From Tardiphaga sp. (GTDB taxonomy: Bacteria; Pseudomonadota; Alphaproteobacteria; Rhizobiales; Xanthobacteraceae), in contig JASBVG010000052.1 of the NCBI GenBank assembly GCA_030147505.1, positions 1 to 38,304 on the forward strand: 38,304 bases of DNA, written 5' to 3'. The notes beneath the pieces were generated by a model, which saw only the letters and a list, made by a program, of their open reading frames with translations, made no database searches and was not told the DNA's origin. Shown piece after piece: positions 8,640 to 16,975 of this stretch (positions are counted from its first letter, which is position 1; every line of letters starts with the position of its first letter). The translations under genes and the position numbers were made by a program.

Positions 8640-10074
8640 TGACCGGTCTTTCCATTTTCGGCTCCCAGCCGCCGCCCAGCGCTTGATACAGGCTGACGAT
8701 CGCCTGTAGCCGCGCCAACTGGGCCTGGGACAGGGTGTCCTCGGCCTGGAATAGCGTGAGCTGGGTGTTTAGCACAGTTACGATGTCAGCGGTTCCGGCC
8801 CGCAATTGCTGCTCGGACAGTTCGAAGGCCCGCCGCGAGGCACGAACGACCTCACGCTGCAGCCGCAGCCGATCGGCAGTTTGCCGCAACGCCACAAGGG
8901 CATTGTCGACATCGGCAAAGGCCGAGACGACCGTCTTGCGATAGGTCTGGATCAGTTCTTCCTGCCGGGCCTGCGTGAGCTCGAAATTACCCTGTATGCG
9001 GCCGCCATCGAAGATCGGTTGGGTCAGGCCACCAACCAGATTGAAGAACGCCGCATTGGGATTGAACAGCGCAACCAGCGCCGAGCTCTGATAGCCACCC
9101 GAACCGGTAAGCTGGATGGTCGGGAAGAACTGCGCCCGCGCGCTGCCGACATTGGCGGTTGCGGCGGCGAGCTGGGCTTCCTGACGGCGGATGTCCGGTC
9201 GCTGGGTCAGCAGCTCCGACGGCAGGCCCGGCGTCACTCTTGGAGCACTGATGTTGTTCAGCGAACCACCGACCACGCGGACGCTTTCCGGCGGACGTGA
9301 CACCAGCGTTGCCAGTGCATTTGCATTTTGCGCCAGCGTGGTGCGCAACAGCGGCACGGCGGCGCGCTGATTGGCGAGCACGCTCTCCTGCTGGGCAACG
9401 TCGAGATCGGTGCCCGTGCCAGCGCTGAGCCGCTGCTTGATGGCGTCGAGAATGCGCTGCGCACTGGCAATATTGCGCTCGGCGGTGCGGATGCGATCCT
9501 GCGAGGTCACCACCTGGAAATAGGCATTGGCGACGGCCGCGAGCGTCGTGAGCGCCACCACATCGCGGTCGAAGCGATTGGCATTGGCGGTCTCTTCGGC
9601 CGCCAGTGCGGCATCGCGGTTCTTGCCCCAGAAGTCGATCTCATAGCTCGCCGACAGCGACGCCTGGAAATTAGTGATCTCGCGGCCGTTATTGGTCAGA
9701 CCACTGGCGCTCGAGCCCGAGGTCCGCGCATAGGTCTCCTGGCCGCCCGCGCTCAGGGTCGGCAGCAAGGCAGCACCCGTGATTCGTGCCTGAGCATCGG
9801 CCTGTCGCAGCCGCGCGACAGCCGCGGCGATGTCCAGATTGACGATCTGCGCCTCTTCCATGAGCTCAGTCAGCTCGCGGGAGCGAAAGCCCCGCCACCA
9901 GTCGAGCGCCGGCGTCGCAGCGCCCGGCCTAGCGGTCCCGGCCTCTCGGTAGGCGGGCGGAATATCCAGAGCCGGATTCGGCAAATCGGACGTCAGCATG
10001 CAGCCGGCAGATGTCGCGGCGATCGCAAACGCCACGAATACCCGACCGATGATTCGCGACAGCGCTCCGGTCAC
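8629..10074 (-). CDS. RND efflux outer-membrane factor lipoprotein (NodT/OprM family)
   Basis: A 481-residue TolC-like protein, first gene of the efflux operon. Two outer-membrane efflux repeats are seen, about residues 60-260 and 275-465, with typical phrases such as YEIDFWGKNRDA and LTQRPDIRRQEAQL. The N-terminus is a signal peptide ending in SAGC (Cys25), a probable lipidation site, although the -3 position is Ser rather than the usual Leu/Val. The start is a GTG at 10074. The product should form the trimeric outer-membrane duct for the adaptor and permeases encoded downstream. It reads divergently from the lipid-modification cassette across about 400 bases, with no regulator gene next to it. 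Confidence 0.9.
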   Translation of the reverse strand: MTGALSRIIGRVFVAFAIAATSAGCMLTSDLPNPALDIPPAYREAGTARPGAATPALDWWRGFRSRELTELMEEAQIVNLDIAAAVARLRQADAQARITGAALLPTLSAGGQETYARTSGSSASGLTNNGREITNFQASLSASYEIDFWGKNRDAALAAEETANANRFDRDVVALTTLAAVANAYFQVVTSQDRIRTAERNIASAQRILDAIKQRLSAGTGTDLDVAQQESVLANQRAAVPLLRTTLAQNANALATLVSRPPESVRVVGGSLNNISAPRVTPGLPSELLTQRPDIRRQEAQLAAATANVGSARAQFFPTIQLTGSGGYQSSALVALFNPNAAFFNLVGGLTQPIFDGGRIQGNFELTQARQEELIQTYRKTVVSAFADVDNALVALRQTADRLRLQREVVRASRRAFELSEQQLRAGTADIVTVLNTQLTLFQAEDTLSQAQLARLQAIVSLYQALGGGWEPKMERPVNAL

Positions 10075-10481
10075 AGCCGTGACCTGAGCGTCTTGGGCCG
10101 GCAGTCCCGTAAAATACTGGGAATCCGAGCATTGATGGAGGCAGGCTGCGACACGTTCACCGGGTGATGCAAAGACAATGAAACGAGGGGCTATTCTAGC
10201 CGCCCGCGGATGCCGCGGACAGTGTTCTTCAGTGCTGAAGCGTGCAAGACGCCACGGGGCGTTAGACTGTCCGGAGCGATCCCATTTGCACAGTTTCCCT
10301 TATTTCACTGCGCTATCCTGGCTGCGACCGACCATACGCCCGGCCCCGGCTTACGAAGATTTCATGTGTCCGGATATTGCTGCCCCCGATGCCTCGCTCC
10401 GTCCTCCGTTTTGCCGGTGAAACCCTCGGCCGATTTCGGCCGTAGCTCGCTTATCATTTCAACGCCTGACGGGACCTCGGA
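10075..10481. other. divergent intergenic region between efflux operon and lipid cassette
   Basis: These 407 bases should hold the promoters of both operons. A TTGCAC at 10286-10291 resembles a -35 box, but no good -10 box sits at the right distance. I saw no GGAAC-type general-stress promoter and no strong palindrome. A short open frame (10178-10420) has no recognisable protein features and is not called. Confidence 0.4.
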
Positions 10482-11795
10482 ATGCGCATCGCAGTGATCG
10501 GAACGGGAATAGCCGGCAACGCCGCCGCCTGGGCACTGTCGCATCGCTATCCCGTCACGGTCTATGACCGCGAGTTGCGCCCCGGCGGCCACAGCCACAC
10601 CGTGACGATAGATTATGGCGGCGAGGTGATCGCGGTGGACATCGGCTTCATCGTCTACAACGAGCTCAACTATCCCGATCTCACCGCCCTTTTCGCCCAT
10701 CTCGGCGTCGAGACGGTCGATAGCTGCATGAGCTTCGCCGTCAGCGCCGATGCCGGCCGGTTCGAATGGAAGGGCGGCGGCAACAACTGGGTGGATACGG
10801 CGCGCGGCCTGTTTGCGCAAAAGCGCAATGTGCTATCGCCGTCCTATTTGCGGATGCTGCGCGGCATCCTCACCTTCAACGAGCAAAGCATGAAGGATCA
10901 TGCAGCCGGCTTGCTCGGCATGATGACTCTCGGCGACTACTTCCGCTGGCGGAAATTCGCACCGCGCCTCCTCACCGACTATCTGGCGCCGATGGGCGCC
11001 GCCATCTGGTCCGCGTCGGCAGACCGCATGTTCGATTTTCCGGCCGAGAATTTTGTCACGTTCTTCAGCAATCATCGTTTGCTGCAATATGACCGCCCGG
11101 TCTGGCGCACGGTGAAAGGCGGCAGCCAGCGCTATGTCGAGAAGCTAACCGCGGCCTTCGGCGATCACCTTCGGCTCGGCTGCGCGGTCACTGCCATCGA
11201 GCGCACCGCTCACGGCGTCATGGTGCATGACAGCCGTGGTCATCACGACCTCTACGATCACGTCGTCGTCGCCACTCACAGCGATCAGGCACTAACGCTG
11301 CTGTCTGATCCGAGCGTGGAAGAGACAGCCGTGCTCGGCGACATCGGCTATGCGCCGAACATCGTCTATCTGCATCGCGACGCCAGGTTGATGCCGAAGC
11401 GCCGCAAGGCATGGGCCTCGTGGAATTTCCTGCGCTGGAAGCGCGACGGCGCTCATATCAACGACGTCGCGGTCACCTACTGGATGAACCAGCTTCAGGG
11501 ACTGCCGGACGACAAACCGCTTTTCGTCAGCCTCAATCCGCCCTTTCCGCCGGATCCGTCATTGACCTTCGGCCGTTACACTTGCGAGCATCCGCAATAT
11601 GACGCCAGAGCGTTTGCGGCACAGAGGCGGCTCGGTGACATCCAGGGCAAGCGCCATACCTGGTTCTGCGGCGCCTGGACCGGATACGGATTTCACGAGG
11701 ACGGCGTGCGGTCGGGACTTGCCATCGCCGAAGCGCTCGGCGCCACGGTGCCGTGGCGAATGGCCCCTGCGGAACTGGCGGAAGCTGCGGAGTAG
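10482..11795 (+). CDS. FAD-dependent amine-oxidase-like oxidoreductase of a lipid-modification cassette
   Basis: A 437-residue soluble flavoprotein. The dinucleotide-binding motif GTGIAG is at residues 7-12, followed by the second strand ending YDRE and then RPGGHSHT, which is the FAD-binding pattern of the NAD(P)-binding/amine-oxidase superfamily. The C-terminus carries FCGAWTGYGFHEDGVRSG, the usual second FAD contact. ATG 10482 follows a GGGA at seven bases. Genes of this type are commonly followed by DUF1365 and a Cfa-like methyltransferase, exactly as here. In such clusters they are thought to oxidise or reduce a methylated or methylene acyl chain on phospholipid; that role is inference. 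It may resemble the desaturase/oxidase partners in furan fatty acid synthesis, or BfaA in 10-methyl fatty acid synthesis. Confidence 0.88.
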   Translation: MRIAVIGTGIAGNAAAWALSHRYPVTVYDRELRPGGHSHTVTIDYGGEVIAVDIGFIVYNELNYPDLTALFAHLGVETVDSCMSFAVSADAGRFEWKGGGNNWVDTARGLFAQKRNVLSPSYLRMLRGILTFNEQSMKDHAAGLLGMMTLGDYFRWRKFAPRLLTDYLAPMGAAIWSASADRMFDFPAENFVTFFSNHRLLQYDRPVWRTVKGGSQRYVEKLTAAFGDHLRLGCAVTAIERTAHGVMVHDSRGHHDLYDHVVVATHSDQALTLLSDPSVEETAVLGDIGYAPNIVYLHRDARLMPKRRKAWASWNFLRWKRDGAHINDVAVTYWMNQLQGLPDDKPLFVSLNPPFPPDPSLTFGRYTCEHPQYDARAFAAQRRLGDIQGKRHTWFCGAWTGYGFHEDGVRSGLAIAEALGATVPWRMAPAELAEAAE

Positions 11796-11800
11796 CGATC

Positions 11801-12637
11801 GTGACCGACACTTCGATGACGAAGGCACCGGCAGCGCTCTATTTTGGCAAGGTCATGCATGCGCGCCTGAAACCGATGGGCCATCGGTTCACCTATCGCG
11901 TCATGAGCCTGCTGATCGATCTCGATCGGCTGGATGATGCCGACCGGACAGCGCGCCTGTTCGGAGTCAATCGTGCTGCACTCTACAGCTTTCATGAGAA
12001 AGACCACGGCGAGCGCGATGGCTCATCCCTGCGCGCCTATGCACAGCGGTGCGCAGCCGCGCATGGTATCGATCTCATCGGCGGCCGGGTCGAGCTGCTC
12101 TGTTACCCGCGGCTGCTTGGTTACGCCTTCAATCCGCTGTCGGTCTATTTCTGCTACCGGGCGGACGGCGCGCTCGCACTGATCATCTACGAAGTGCGCA
12201 ACACCTTTGGCGACATCCATCCCTACGTTCTGCCGATCAGAGCCGGCGAACATACCGCTTCCGGCATCCGGCAGATACAGGACAAGCTCTTCTACGTTTC
12301 CCCCTTCATCGAGACTGCCATGCGCTATCATTTCCGTGTCTCGCCGCCAGCCGATGTGGTGAAGCTGCGGATCCTGGAAACCGATGCCGACGGCCCGTTG
12401 CTGGCCGCAACCTTCCATGGCCGTCGCGGTCCGCTGACCTCGCGTGCGCTGCTGCGCTCCTTCTTCGGGCTGCCGCTGGTCACCTTCAAGATCATGGCCG
12501 CGATCTACTGGGAAGCGCTGCGGCTGTGGCTCAAAGGCGCGCGTTTCGTCCCGAGACCATCGGGCCATGCCGGAAATACCGGCTTGGCGAGCGAACAAAG
12601 CCGCGCTTATATTTCCGCAAAGTCATTGGCACGCTGA
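11801..12637 (+). CDS. DUF1365 domain protein
   Basis: About 278 residues, matching the DUF1365 family throughout (ALYFGKVMHARLKP, YPRLLGYAFNPLSVYFCY, YEVRNTFGDIHPY, KLFYVSPF). The biochemical activity of the family is not established to my knowledge, but it is regularly encoded between a FAD oxidoreductase and a Cfa-like methyltransferase. The same frame opens earlier, at a GTG at 11753 inside the preceding gene. I prefer the GTG at 11801 because a GGAG lies eight bases upstream (11789-11792) and it begins just after the previous stop codon. An ATG at 11816 is a third possibility. The methyltransferase follows after 43 bases. Confidence 0.85.
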   Translation: MTDTSMTKAPAALYFGKVMHARLKPMGHRFTYRVMSLLIDLDRLDDADRTARLFGVNRAALYSFHEKDHGERDGSSLRAYAQRCAAAHGIDLIGGRVELLCYPRLLGYAFNPLSVYFCYRADGALALIIYEVRNTFGDIHPYVLPIRAGEHTASGIRQIQDKLFYVSPFIETAMRYHFRVSPPADVVKLRILETDADGPLLAATFHGRRGPLTSRALLRSFFGLPLVTFKIMAAIYWEALRLWLKGARFVPRPSGHAGNTGLASEQSRAYISAKSLAR

Positions 12638-12680
12638 GCGTTCTCGCAACGCACAACGCAAATTTTGACGGCGGATACGC

Positions 12681-13925
12681 ATGTCTGAGCTTACTCTGAC
12701 CGCTCCTGAAAGCGTCACACCGGAAAACGCGGCTCGCATCCTGGCGGACCTGCCCAGGATCGTCCGTATGGCGCTCGGCTTTGGCGCGCATCTGACCCGC
12801 GGCACGCTGGACGTGACGCTACCGAACGGTCGCCGCTACCGGCTCGGTGGCCGCGAGCCGGGGCCTGCCGCGGAAATGACGGTCCACAGTTACGCCTTCG
12901 CGTCTCGCCTGATCAACGGCGGCGATATCGGCATCGCCGAGGCCTATCTGCATGGCGACTGGGACACGCCCGATCTCACGCAATTCCTCTATCTGTTCTG
13001 CGTCAATCACGATCTGATCCAGTCGATGCTCGGCAACAATCCGCTGATGCGGCTGGTTCAGGTCGTCCGGCACTGGTTCAACCGCAACACCAAGCGGCAG
13101 GCGCGCAAGAACATCTACGCGCACTACGATATCGGCAATGCGTTCTATTCCGCCTGGCTCGATCCAAGCATGACCTATTCGTCGGCAATCTTCGAGGACG
13201 GCACGCAGGATCTCACCGCAGCCCAGCGCAACAAGTATCGCCGGCTTGCCGAAGCCATCGATCTCAAGCCCGGCCAGAAGGTTTTGGAGATCGGCTGCGG
13301 CTGGGGTGGGTTCGCAGAATATGCAGCAAGACACTACGACGCCCACGTGGTCGGTCTCACCATCAGCGCCGAGCAACGCGATTTCGCGCGCAAGCGCATG
13401 CAGGACGCCGGACTCGCCGACAGGGTCGAAATCCGCTTCCAGGACTATCGCGACGAACGCGGCATGTATGACCGCATTGCGTCGATCGAAATGATCGAGG
13501 CGGTCGGCGAGCAATTCTGGCCGCGCTACTTCTCGCAGATCCGTGATCGCCTGCTGCCCGGCGGCCTTGCCGGCATTCAGGCCATCACCATCCAGGACAG
13601 GTTCTTCCAGACCTATCGCAACGAGGTCGATTTTATCCAGCGCTACGTATTTCCGGGCGGCATGCTGCCCTCGCCCGAGATCCTGAAATCGCTCGGCGAG
13701 CGCTTCAGCGTGCCTGTCATCCGGGAGCGCGTTTTCGGGCTCGATTATGCCAGAACGCTGGCATCCTGGAGAGATAATTTCCGCGCCGCGTGGCCGAACC
13801 TGACATCGCTCGGTTTCGATGACCGCTTCCGCCGTCTATGGGAATACTACCTGGCCTATTGCGAGGCTGGTTTCTTGTCAGGGAATATCGACGTGCGGCA
13901 AGTGGTCTTCGCAAAAGCGAAATGA
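12681..13925 (+). CDS. cyclopropane-fatty-acyl-phospholipid synthase family methyltransferase (non-canonical active site)
   Basis: A 414-residue SAM-dependent methyltransferase that acts on unsaturated acyl chains of membrane phospholipids. An N-terminal lipid-binding region (1-140) precedes the methyltransferase core. HYDIGN is at 148-153 and the SAM motif LEIGCGWGG at 202-210. Aligning by eye to E. coli Cfa, E273 (MIEAVG), I302 and Y356 match E239, I268 and Y317. However, the catalytic Cys139 (in YSCA) is Ser168 (in YSSA), and His266 (in LHTI) is Gln300 (in IQAI). Both altered residues belong to the bicarbonate site of well-studied cyclopropane synthases. The protein may therefore methylate without closing a cyclopropane ring. 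It is the last gene of the cassette; a hairpin follows the stop. Confidence 0.9.
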   Translation: MSELTLTAPESVTPENAARILADLPRIVRMALGFGAHLTRGTLDVTLPNGRRYRLGGREPGPAAEMTVHSYAFASRLINGGDIGIAEAYLHGDWDTPDLTQFLYLFCVNHDLIQSMLGNNPLMRLVQVVRHWFNRNTKRQARKNIYAHYDIGNAFYSAWLDPSMTYSSAIFEDGTQDLTAAQRNKYRRLAEAIDLKPGQKVLEIGCGWGGFAEYAARHYDAHVVGLTISAEQRDFARKRMQDAGLADRVEIRFQDYRDERGMYDRIASIEMIEAVGEQFWPRYFSQIRDRLLPGGLAGIQAITIQDRFFQTYRNEVDFIQRYVFPGGMLPSPEILKSLGERFSVPVIRERVFGLDYARTLASWRDNFRAAWPNLTSLGFDDRFRRLWEYYLAYCEAGFLSGNIDVRQVVFAKAK

Positions 13926-13945
13926 GGCGTCTGCGTCGAGACGCC
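13926..13945 (+). terminator. candidate terminator hairpin after the Cfa-like gene
   Basis: A seven-base perfect stem, GGCGTCT (13926-13932) with AGACGCC (13939-13945), and a six-base loop, starting immediately after the TGA stop. It is followed by pyrimidine-rich DNA but no real T-run, so it may only be a weak or processing hairpin. Confidence 0.4.
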
Positions 13946-14033
13946 CTGTCCTGCCCGCGCTTCCCTTGTATGACCTCGCGGCGTTCACTAGGTTGAGCGC
14001 AGCATCGTCAATCGCTTCGAGAATTGCAGGCTC

Positions 14034-15080
14034 ATGATTTTCAACAAAGACGTCGTCGAGGCCATCGGCAACACGCCCCTAATCAAGCTGAAGCGCGCCT
14101 CCGAACTCACCGGCTGCACCATTCTCGGCAAGGCCGAATTCATGAATCCCGGCCAGTCGGTGAAGGATCGTGCCGGCAAATGGATGATCCTGGAAGCCGA
14201 GAAGCGCGGCGACCTGAGGCCCGGCGGTCTGGTGGTGGAGTCGACCGCCGGTAACACCGGCATTGGTCTTGCTGTGGTCGCCAGTGCACGCGGCTATCGG
14301 ACGATCATCGTCATCCCGGATTCGCAGAGCCAGGAAAAGAAGGACATGTTGAAGCTCGCCGGTGCCGAGCTGATCGAAGTGCCCGTCGTTCCCTATTCCA
14401 ATCCGAACCAGTTCCAGCATGTCGGCAAGCGGCTCGCCGATCAGCTTCGCAAGACCGAACCAAATGGCGTGCTGTTCGGCGATCAGTGGAACAATCTCGA
14501 CAACGCCAAAGCTCACTATGAGTCGACCGGACCCGAGATCTGGCAAGAGACCGACGGCAAGATCGACGGCTTTATCTGTGCGGTCGGTAGCGGCGGCACC
14601 CTTGCCGGCACAAGCACCTATCTGAAGGAAAAGAACAAGGGCGTCGTGATCGGCTGCGCCGATCCACACGGCGCGGCAATGTATGAGTATTTCAAGACCG
14701 GCGAAGCCAAAGCGTCGCCTGGAGGATCGATCACCGAAGGCATCGGCCTCGGCCGTATCACTCCGATCGCTCAGCAGGCCAAGCGCACCGTCGATGACGC
14801 GTTTCTGATTTCCGATGAAGAGGCTGTCGCCGTCATCTATGAACTGCTGGAACACGAAGGCCTTTGCCTTGGCGGTTCCAGCGGCATCAATATCGCCGGC
14901 GCCATTCGCCTCGCCAAGCAGCTCGGTCCCGGCAAGACCATCGTAACGATCCTGTGCGACTCCGGCGGACGTTATCAATCGAAGCTGTTCAACCCGGCCT
15001 TCATGCGCAGCAAGAACCTGCCGGTGCCGGAATGGCTGGAGCGGAAGAGCGATATCCAGGTGCCGTTCGAGAAGGTATGA
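14034..15080 (+). CDS. cysK: cysteine synthase A (O-acetylserine sulfhydrylase)
   Basis: A 348-residue cytoplasmic, PLP-dependent, fold-type II enzyme that makes L-cysteine from O-acetylserine and sulfide. The PLP lysine is K44 in NPGQSVKDRAG, the substrate loop is STAGNTG at 70-76, and the PLP phosphate-binding loop is GSGGT at 185-189. It is some 25-35 residues longer than typical CysK, mostly through the C-terminal extension after LCDSGGRYQSKLFN. ATG 14034 is the first start in frame. It stands alone on the plus strand about 110 bases after the lipid cassette, and its stop lies six bases from the convergent stop of aapP. A cystathionine beta-synthase activity is possible but less likely. 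Confidence 0.9.
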   Translation: MIFNKDVVEAIGNTPLIKLKRASELTGCTILGKAEFMNPGQSVKDRAGKWMILEAEKRGDLRPGGLVVESTAGNTGIGLAVVASARGYRTIIVIPDSQSQEKKDMLKLAGAELIEVPVVPYSNPNQFQHVGKRLADQLRKTEPNGVLFGDQWNNLDNAKAHYESTGPEIWQETDGKIDGFICAVGSGGTLAGTSTYLKEKNKGVVIGCADPHGAAMYEYFKTGEAKASPGGSITEGIGLGRITPIAQQAKRTVDDAFLISDEEAVAVIYELLEHEGLCLGGSSGINIAGAIRLAKQLGPGKTIVTILCDSGGRYQSKLFNPAFMRSKNLPVPEWLERKSDIQVPFEKV

Positions 15081-15086
15081 TGCCGC

Positions 15087-15833
15087 TCAGCGCAGGATCT
15101 GCCCGAGGAAAAGCTTCGTTCGCTCGTGCTCTGGATGATCGAAGAACGCCATGGGTTTGTTCACTTCGATGATCTGCCCGGAATCCATGAAGACGATCCG
15201 GTCAGCCACCTGACGGGCGAATCCCATTTCGTGGGTCACCACCAGCATGGTCATGCCCTCATCGGCGAGATCGACCATGGTGTCGAGCACCTCCTTGACC
15301 ATTTCGGGATCGAGCGCCGAGGTTGGTTCGTCGAACAGCATCACCTTCGGATTCATCGTCAGCGCGCGTGCGATGGCGACACGCTGCTGCTGGCCGCCGG
15401 AAAGCTGGCCGGGATAGGCACGCGCCTTGTCGGGAATACGCACGCGTTCGAGATATTTCATCGCCGCGGCTTCGGCGTCTTTCTTCGGCATATGCCGCAC
15501 GAAGATCGGCGCCAGCGTGCAGTTCTCCAGCGCAGTGAGATGCGGGAACAGATTGAAGCTCTGGAACACCATGCCGACCTCGCGGCGAATGTCATCGACC
15601 CGGCGCAGACTGGGGCCGAGTTCGATGCCGTCAACGGTGATGCGGCCCTCCTGAAACTCCTCAAGCGCATTGATGCACCGGATCAGTGTCGACTTGCCTG
15701 AGCCGGACGGTCCGCAGATGACGATGCGTTCGCCGGTGCCGACAGCGAGATCGATGTCGCGCAGGACATGAAAGTCGCCAAACCACTTGTTGAGGCCGTT
15801 AATGCCGACGATCGGATTTGCGGTCACGCCCAT
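15087..15833 (-). CDS. aapP: general L-amino acid ABC transporter, ATP-binding protein
   Basis: A 248-residue ABC ATPase of the polar amino acid (HAAT/PAAT) class that powers the AapQ-AapM permease. Walker A is GPSGSGKST at 41-49, the signature is LSGGQ at 144-148, Walker B is VMLFDEP at 164-170, the D-loop is SALD, and the switch histidine is in VVTHE. The frame stays open upstream to 16133, but that part overlaps aapM. The ATG at 15833 gives the normal family length, has GGAG nine bases upstream and starts five bases after the aapM stop. It is the last gene of the aapJQMP operon and is convergent with cysK. Confidence 0.93.
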   Translation of the reverse strand: MGVTANPIVGINGLNKWFGDFHVLRDIDLAVGTGERIVICGPSGSGKSTLIRCINALEEFQEGRITVDGIELGPSLRRVDDIRREVGMVFQSFNLFPHLTALENCTLAPIFVRHMPKKDAEAAAMKYLERVRIPDKARAYPGQLSGGQQQRVAIARALTMNPKVMLFDEPTSALDPEMVKEVLDTMVDLADEGMTMLVVTHEMGFARQVADRIVFMDSGQIIEVNKPMAFFDHPEHERTKLFLGQILR

Positions 15834-15838
15834 TGATC

Positions 15839-16975
15839 TCAACTCCGTCGATGCGCGTTGAGCCGGTGCTCGACGAACAGCGAATAGCGCGACATGCCGA
15901 AGCACAGCACGAAATAGATGATGCCGGTGAAGGCGAAACCCGTGAACAATGTGGTCGGTGACGACCAGGCGGGATCGGCGAAGGCCGCGCGCAATTGCCC
16001 GAGCAGATCGAACAGGGCAACGATGGATACCAGCGAGGTGTCCTTCAGCAGCGCGATGAAGCTGTTGACGAGGCCGGGAATGACATGACGCAGCGCCTGC
16101 GGCAACACCACGAGGCGCGTCGTCTTCCACCACGACAGGCCGAGCGCGCTCGCCGCCTCCGCCTGCCCTGATGGAATCGCGTTCAGGCCGCCGCGGATCA
16201 CCTCGGCATTATAGGCGCCGGCAAACAGTGCGACGCCGATCAGCACGCGCACGAGGCCGTCGACGCTGAAATTGCCGGGCAGGAACAGCGGCAGCATATA
16301 GGTCGCAAAGAACAGCACGGTGATCAGGGGTACGCCGCGCCAGAATTCGATGAAGACGATGGAGCCGAAACGGATCAGCGGAATGCTCGAGCGCCGCCCC
16401 AGCGCCAGCGCGATGCCGATCGGCATGGAGGCGACGATGCCGGTGATGGCGACGACCAGCGTCACCAGCATGCCACCCCACAAACGCGTCGGCACGACTG
16501 TCAGCCCGCCATAGCCACCATGCAACAGGAAGAAGGCGACAACGGGGAATGCGAGGAAGAAGAGCGCGGCGTTGATCGCTTTGGCCGGCAGCCGCGGGAT
16601 CAGCAGCGGCAACAGCAGCAAGGCGCCGATCAGGAAAGTCAGATCGACACGCCAGCGCTCGGCTTCGGGATAGAAGCCGTAAATGAACTGCGACAGCTTC
16701 GCCTGAATGAACGGCCAGCAAGCGCCGACGGGTCGGCCGACCGTTTCCGGCAAACAGGCATTGCGATCGCCGCCCTGCCAGACCGCATCGACGAGCAGGA
16801 AGCGAACGGTCGGGATAATGGTGAACCAGAGCAGCAGAATGCAGGCGACGGTGAGCAGGATGTTCGTCGGCGAGTTCAGGAGCCGCGTACGTACGAAGCC
16901 GAATACGCCGGTGGTGCGCACCGGCGCTGAGCGCGGTGCAATCATGGTTTTCGCGACATAGGCGGTCTCGCTCAT
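15839..16975 (-). CDS. aapM: general L-amino acid ABC transporter permease AapM
   Basis: A 378-residue inner-membrane permease of the AapM/BztC type. It has an N-terminal cytoplasmic stretch, TM segments at about 37-61, an inserted soluble segment with cysteines (C84, C95) typical of this long subfamily, and a C-terminal block of about five TM segments. The permease-ATPase coupling motif region ([22 protein letters not shown]) is near residue 275. Start codon and upstream stop overlap as ATGA (16972-16975). It pairs with AapQ to form the transport channel. Confidence 0.93.
   Translation of the reverse strand: MSETAYVAKTMIAPRSAPVRTTGVFGFVRTRLLNSPTNILLTVACILLLWFTIIPTVRFLLVDAVWQGGDRNACLPETVGRPVGACWPFIQAKLSQFIYGFYPEAERWRVDLTFLIGALLLLPLLIPRLPAKAINAALFFLAFPVVAFFLLHGGYGGLTVVPTRLWGGMLVTLVVAITGIVASMPIGIALALGRRSSIPLIRFGSIVFIEFWRGVPLITVLFFATYMLPLFLPGNFSVDGLVRVLIGVALFAGAYNAEVIRGGLNAIPSGQAEAASALGLSWWKTTRLVVLPQALRHVIPGLVNSFIALLKDTSLVSIVALFDLLGQLRAAFADPAWSSPTTLFTGFAFTGIIYFVLCFGMSRYSLFVEHRLNAHRRS

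Noticed and set aside
7341..8642. Plus-strand open frame of 433 codons opposite the RND adaptor
   Set aside because: Antisense shadow of a well-supported adaptor gene; no domain features.
10178..10420. Possible small protein in the divergent region before the lipid cassette
   Set aside because: No Shine-Dalgarno sequence, no recognisable features, and overlapping frames of equal quality; more likely promoter DNA.
15834..16133. N-terminal extension of aapP
   Set aside because: The extension lies in the aapM coding region and is Arg/His-rich; the ATG at 15833 gives the normal family length and has a ribosome-binding site.
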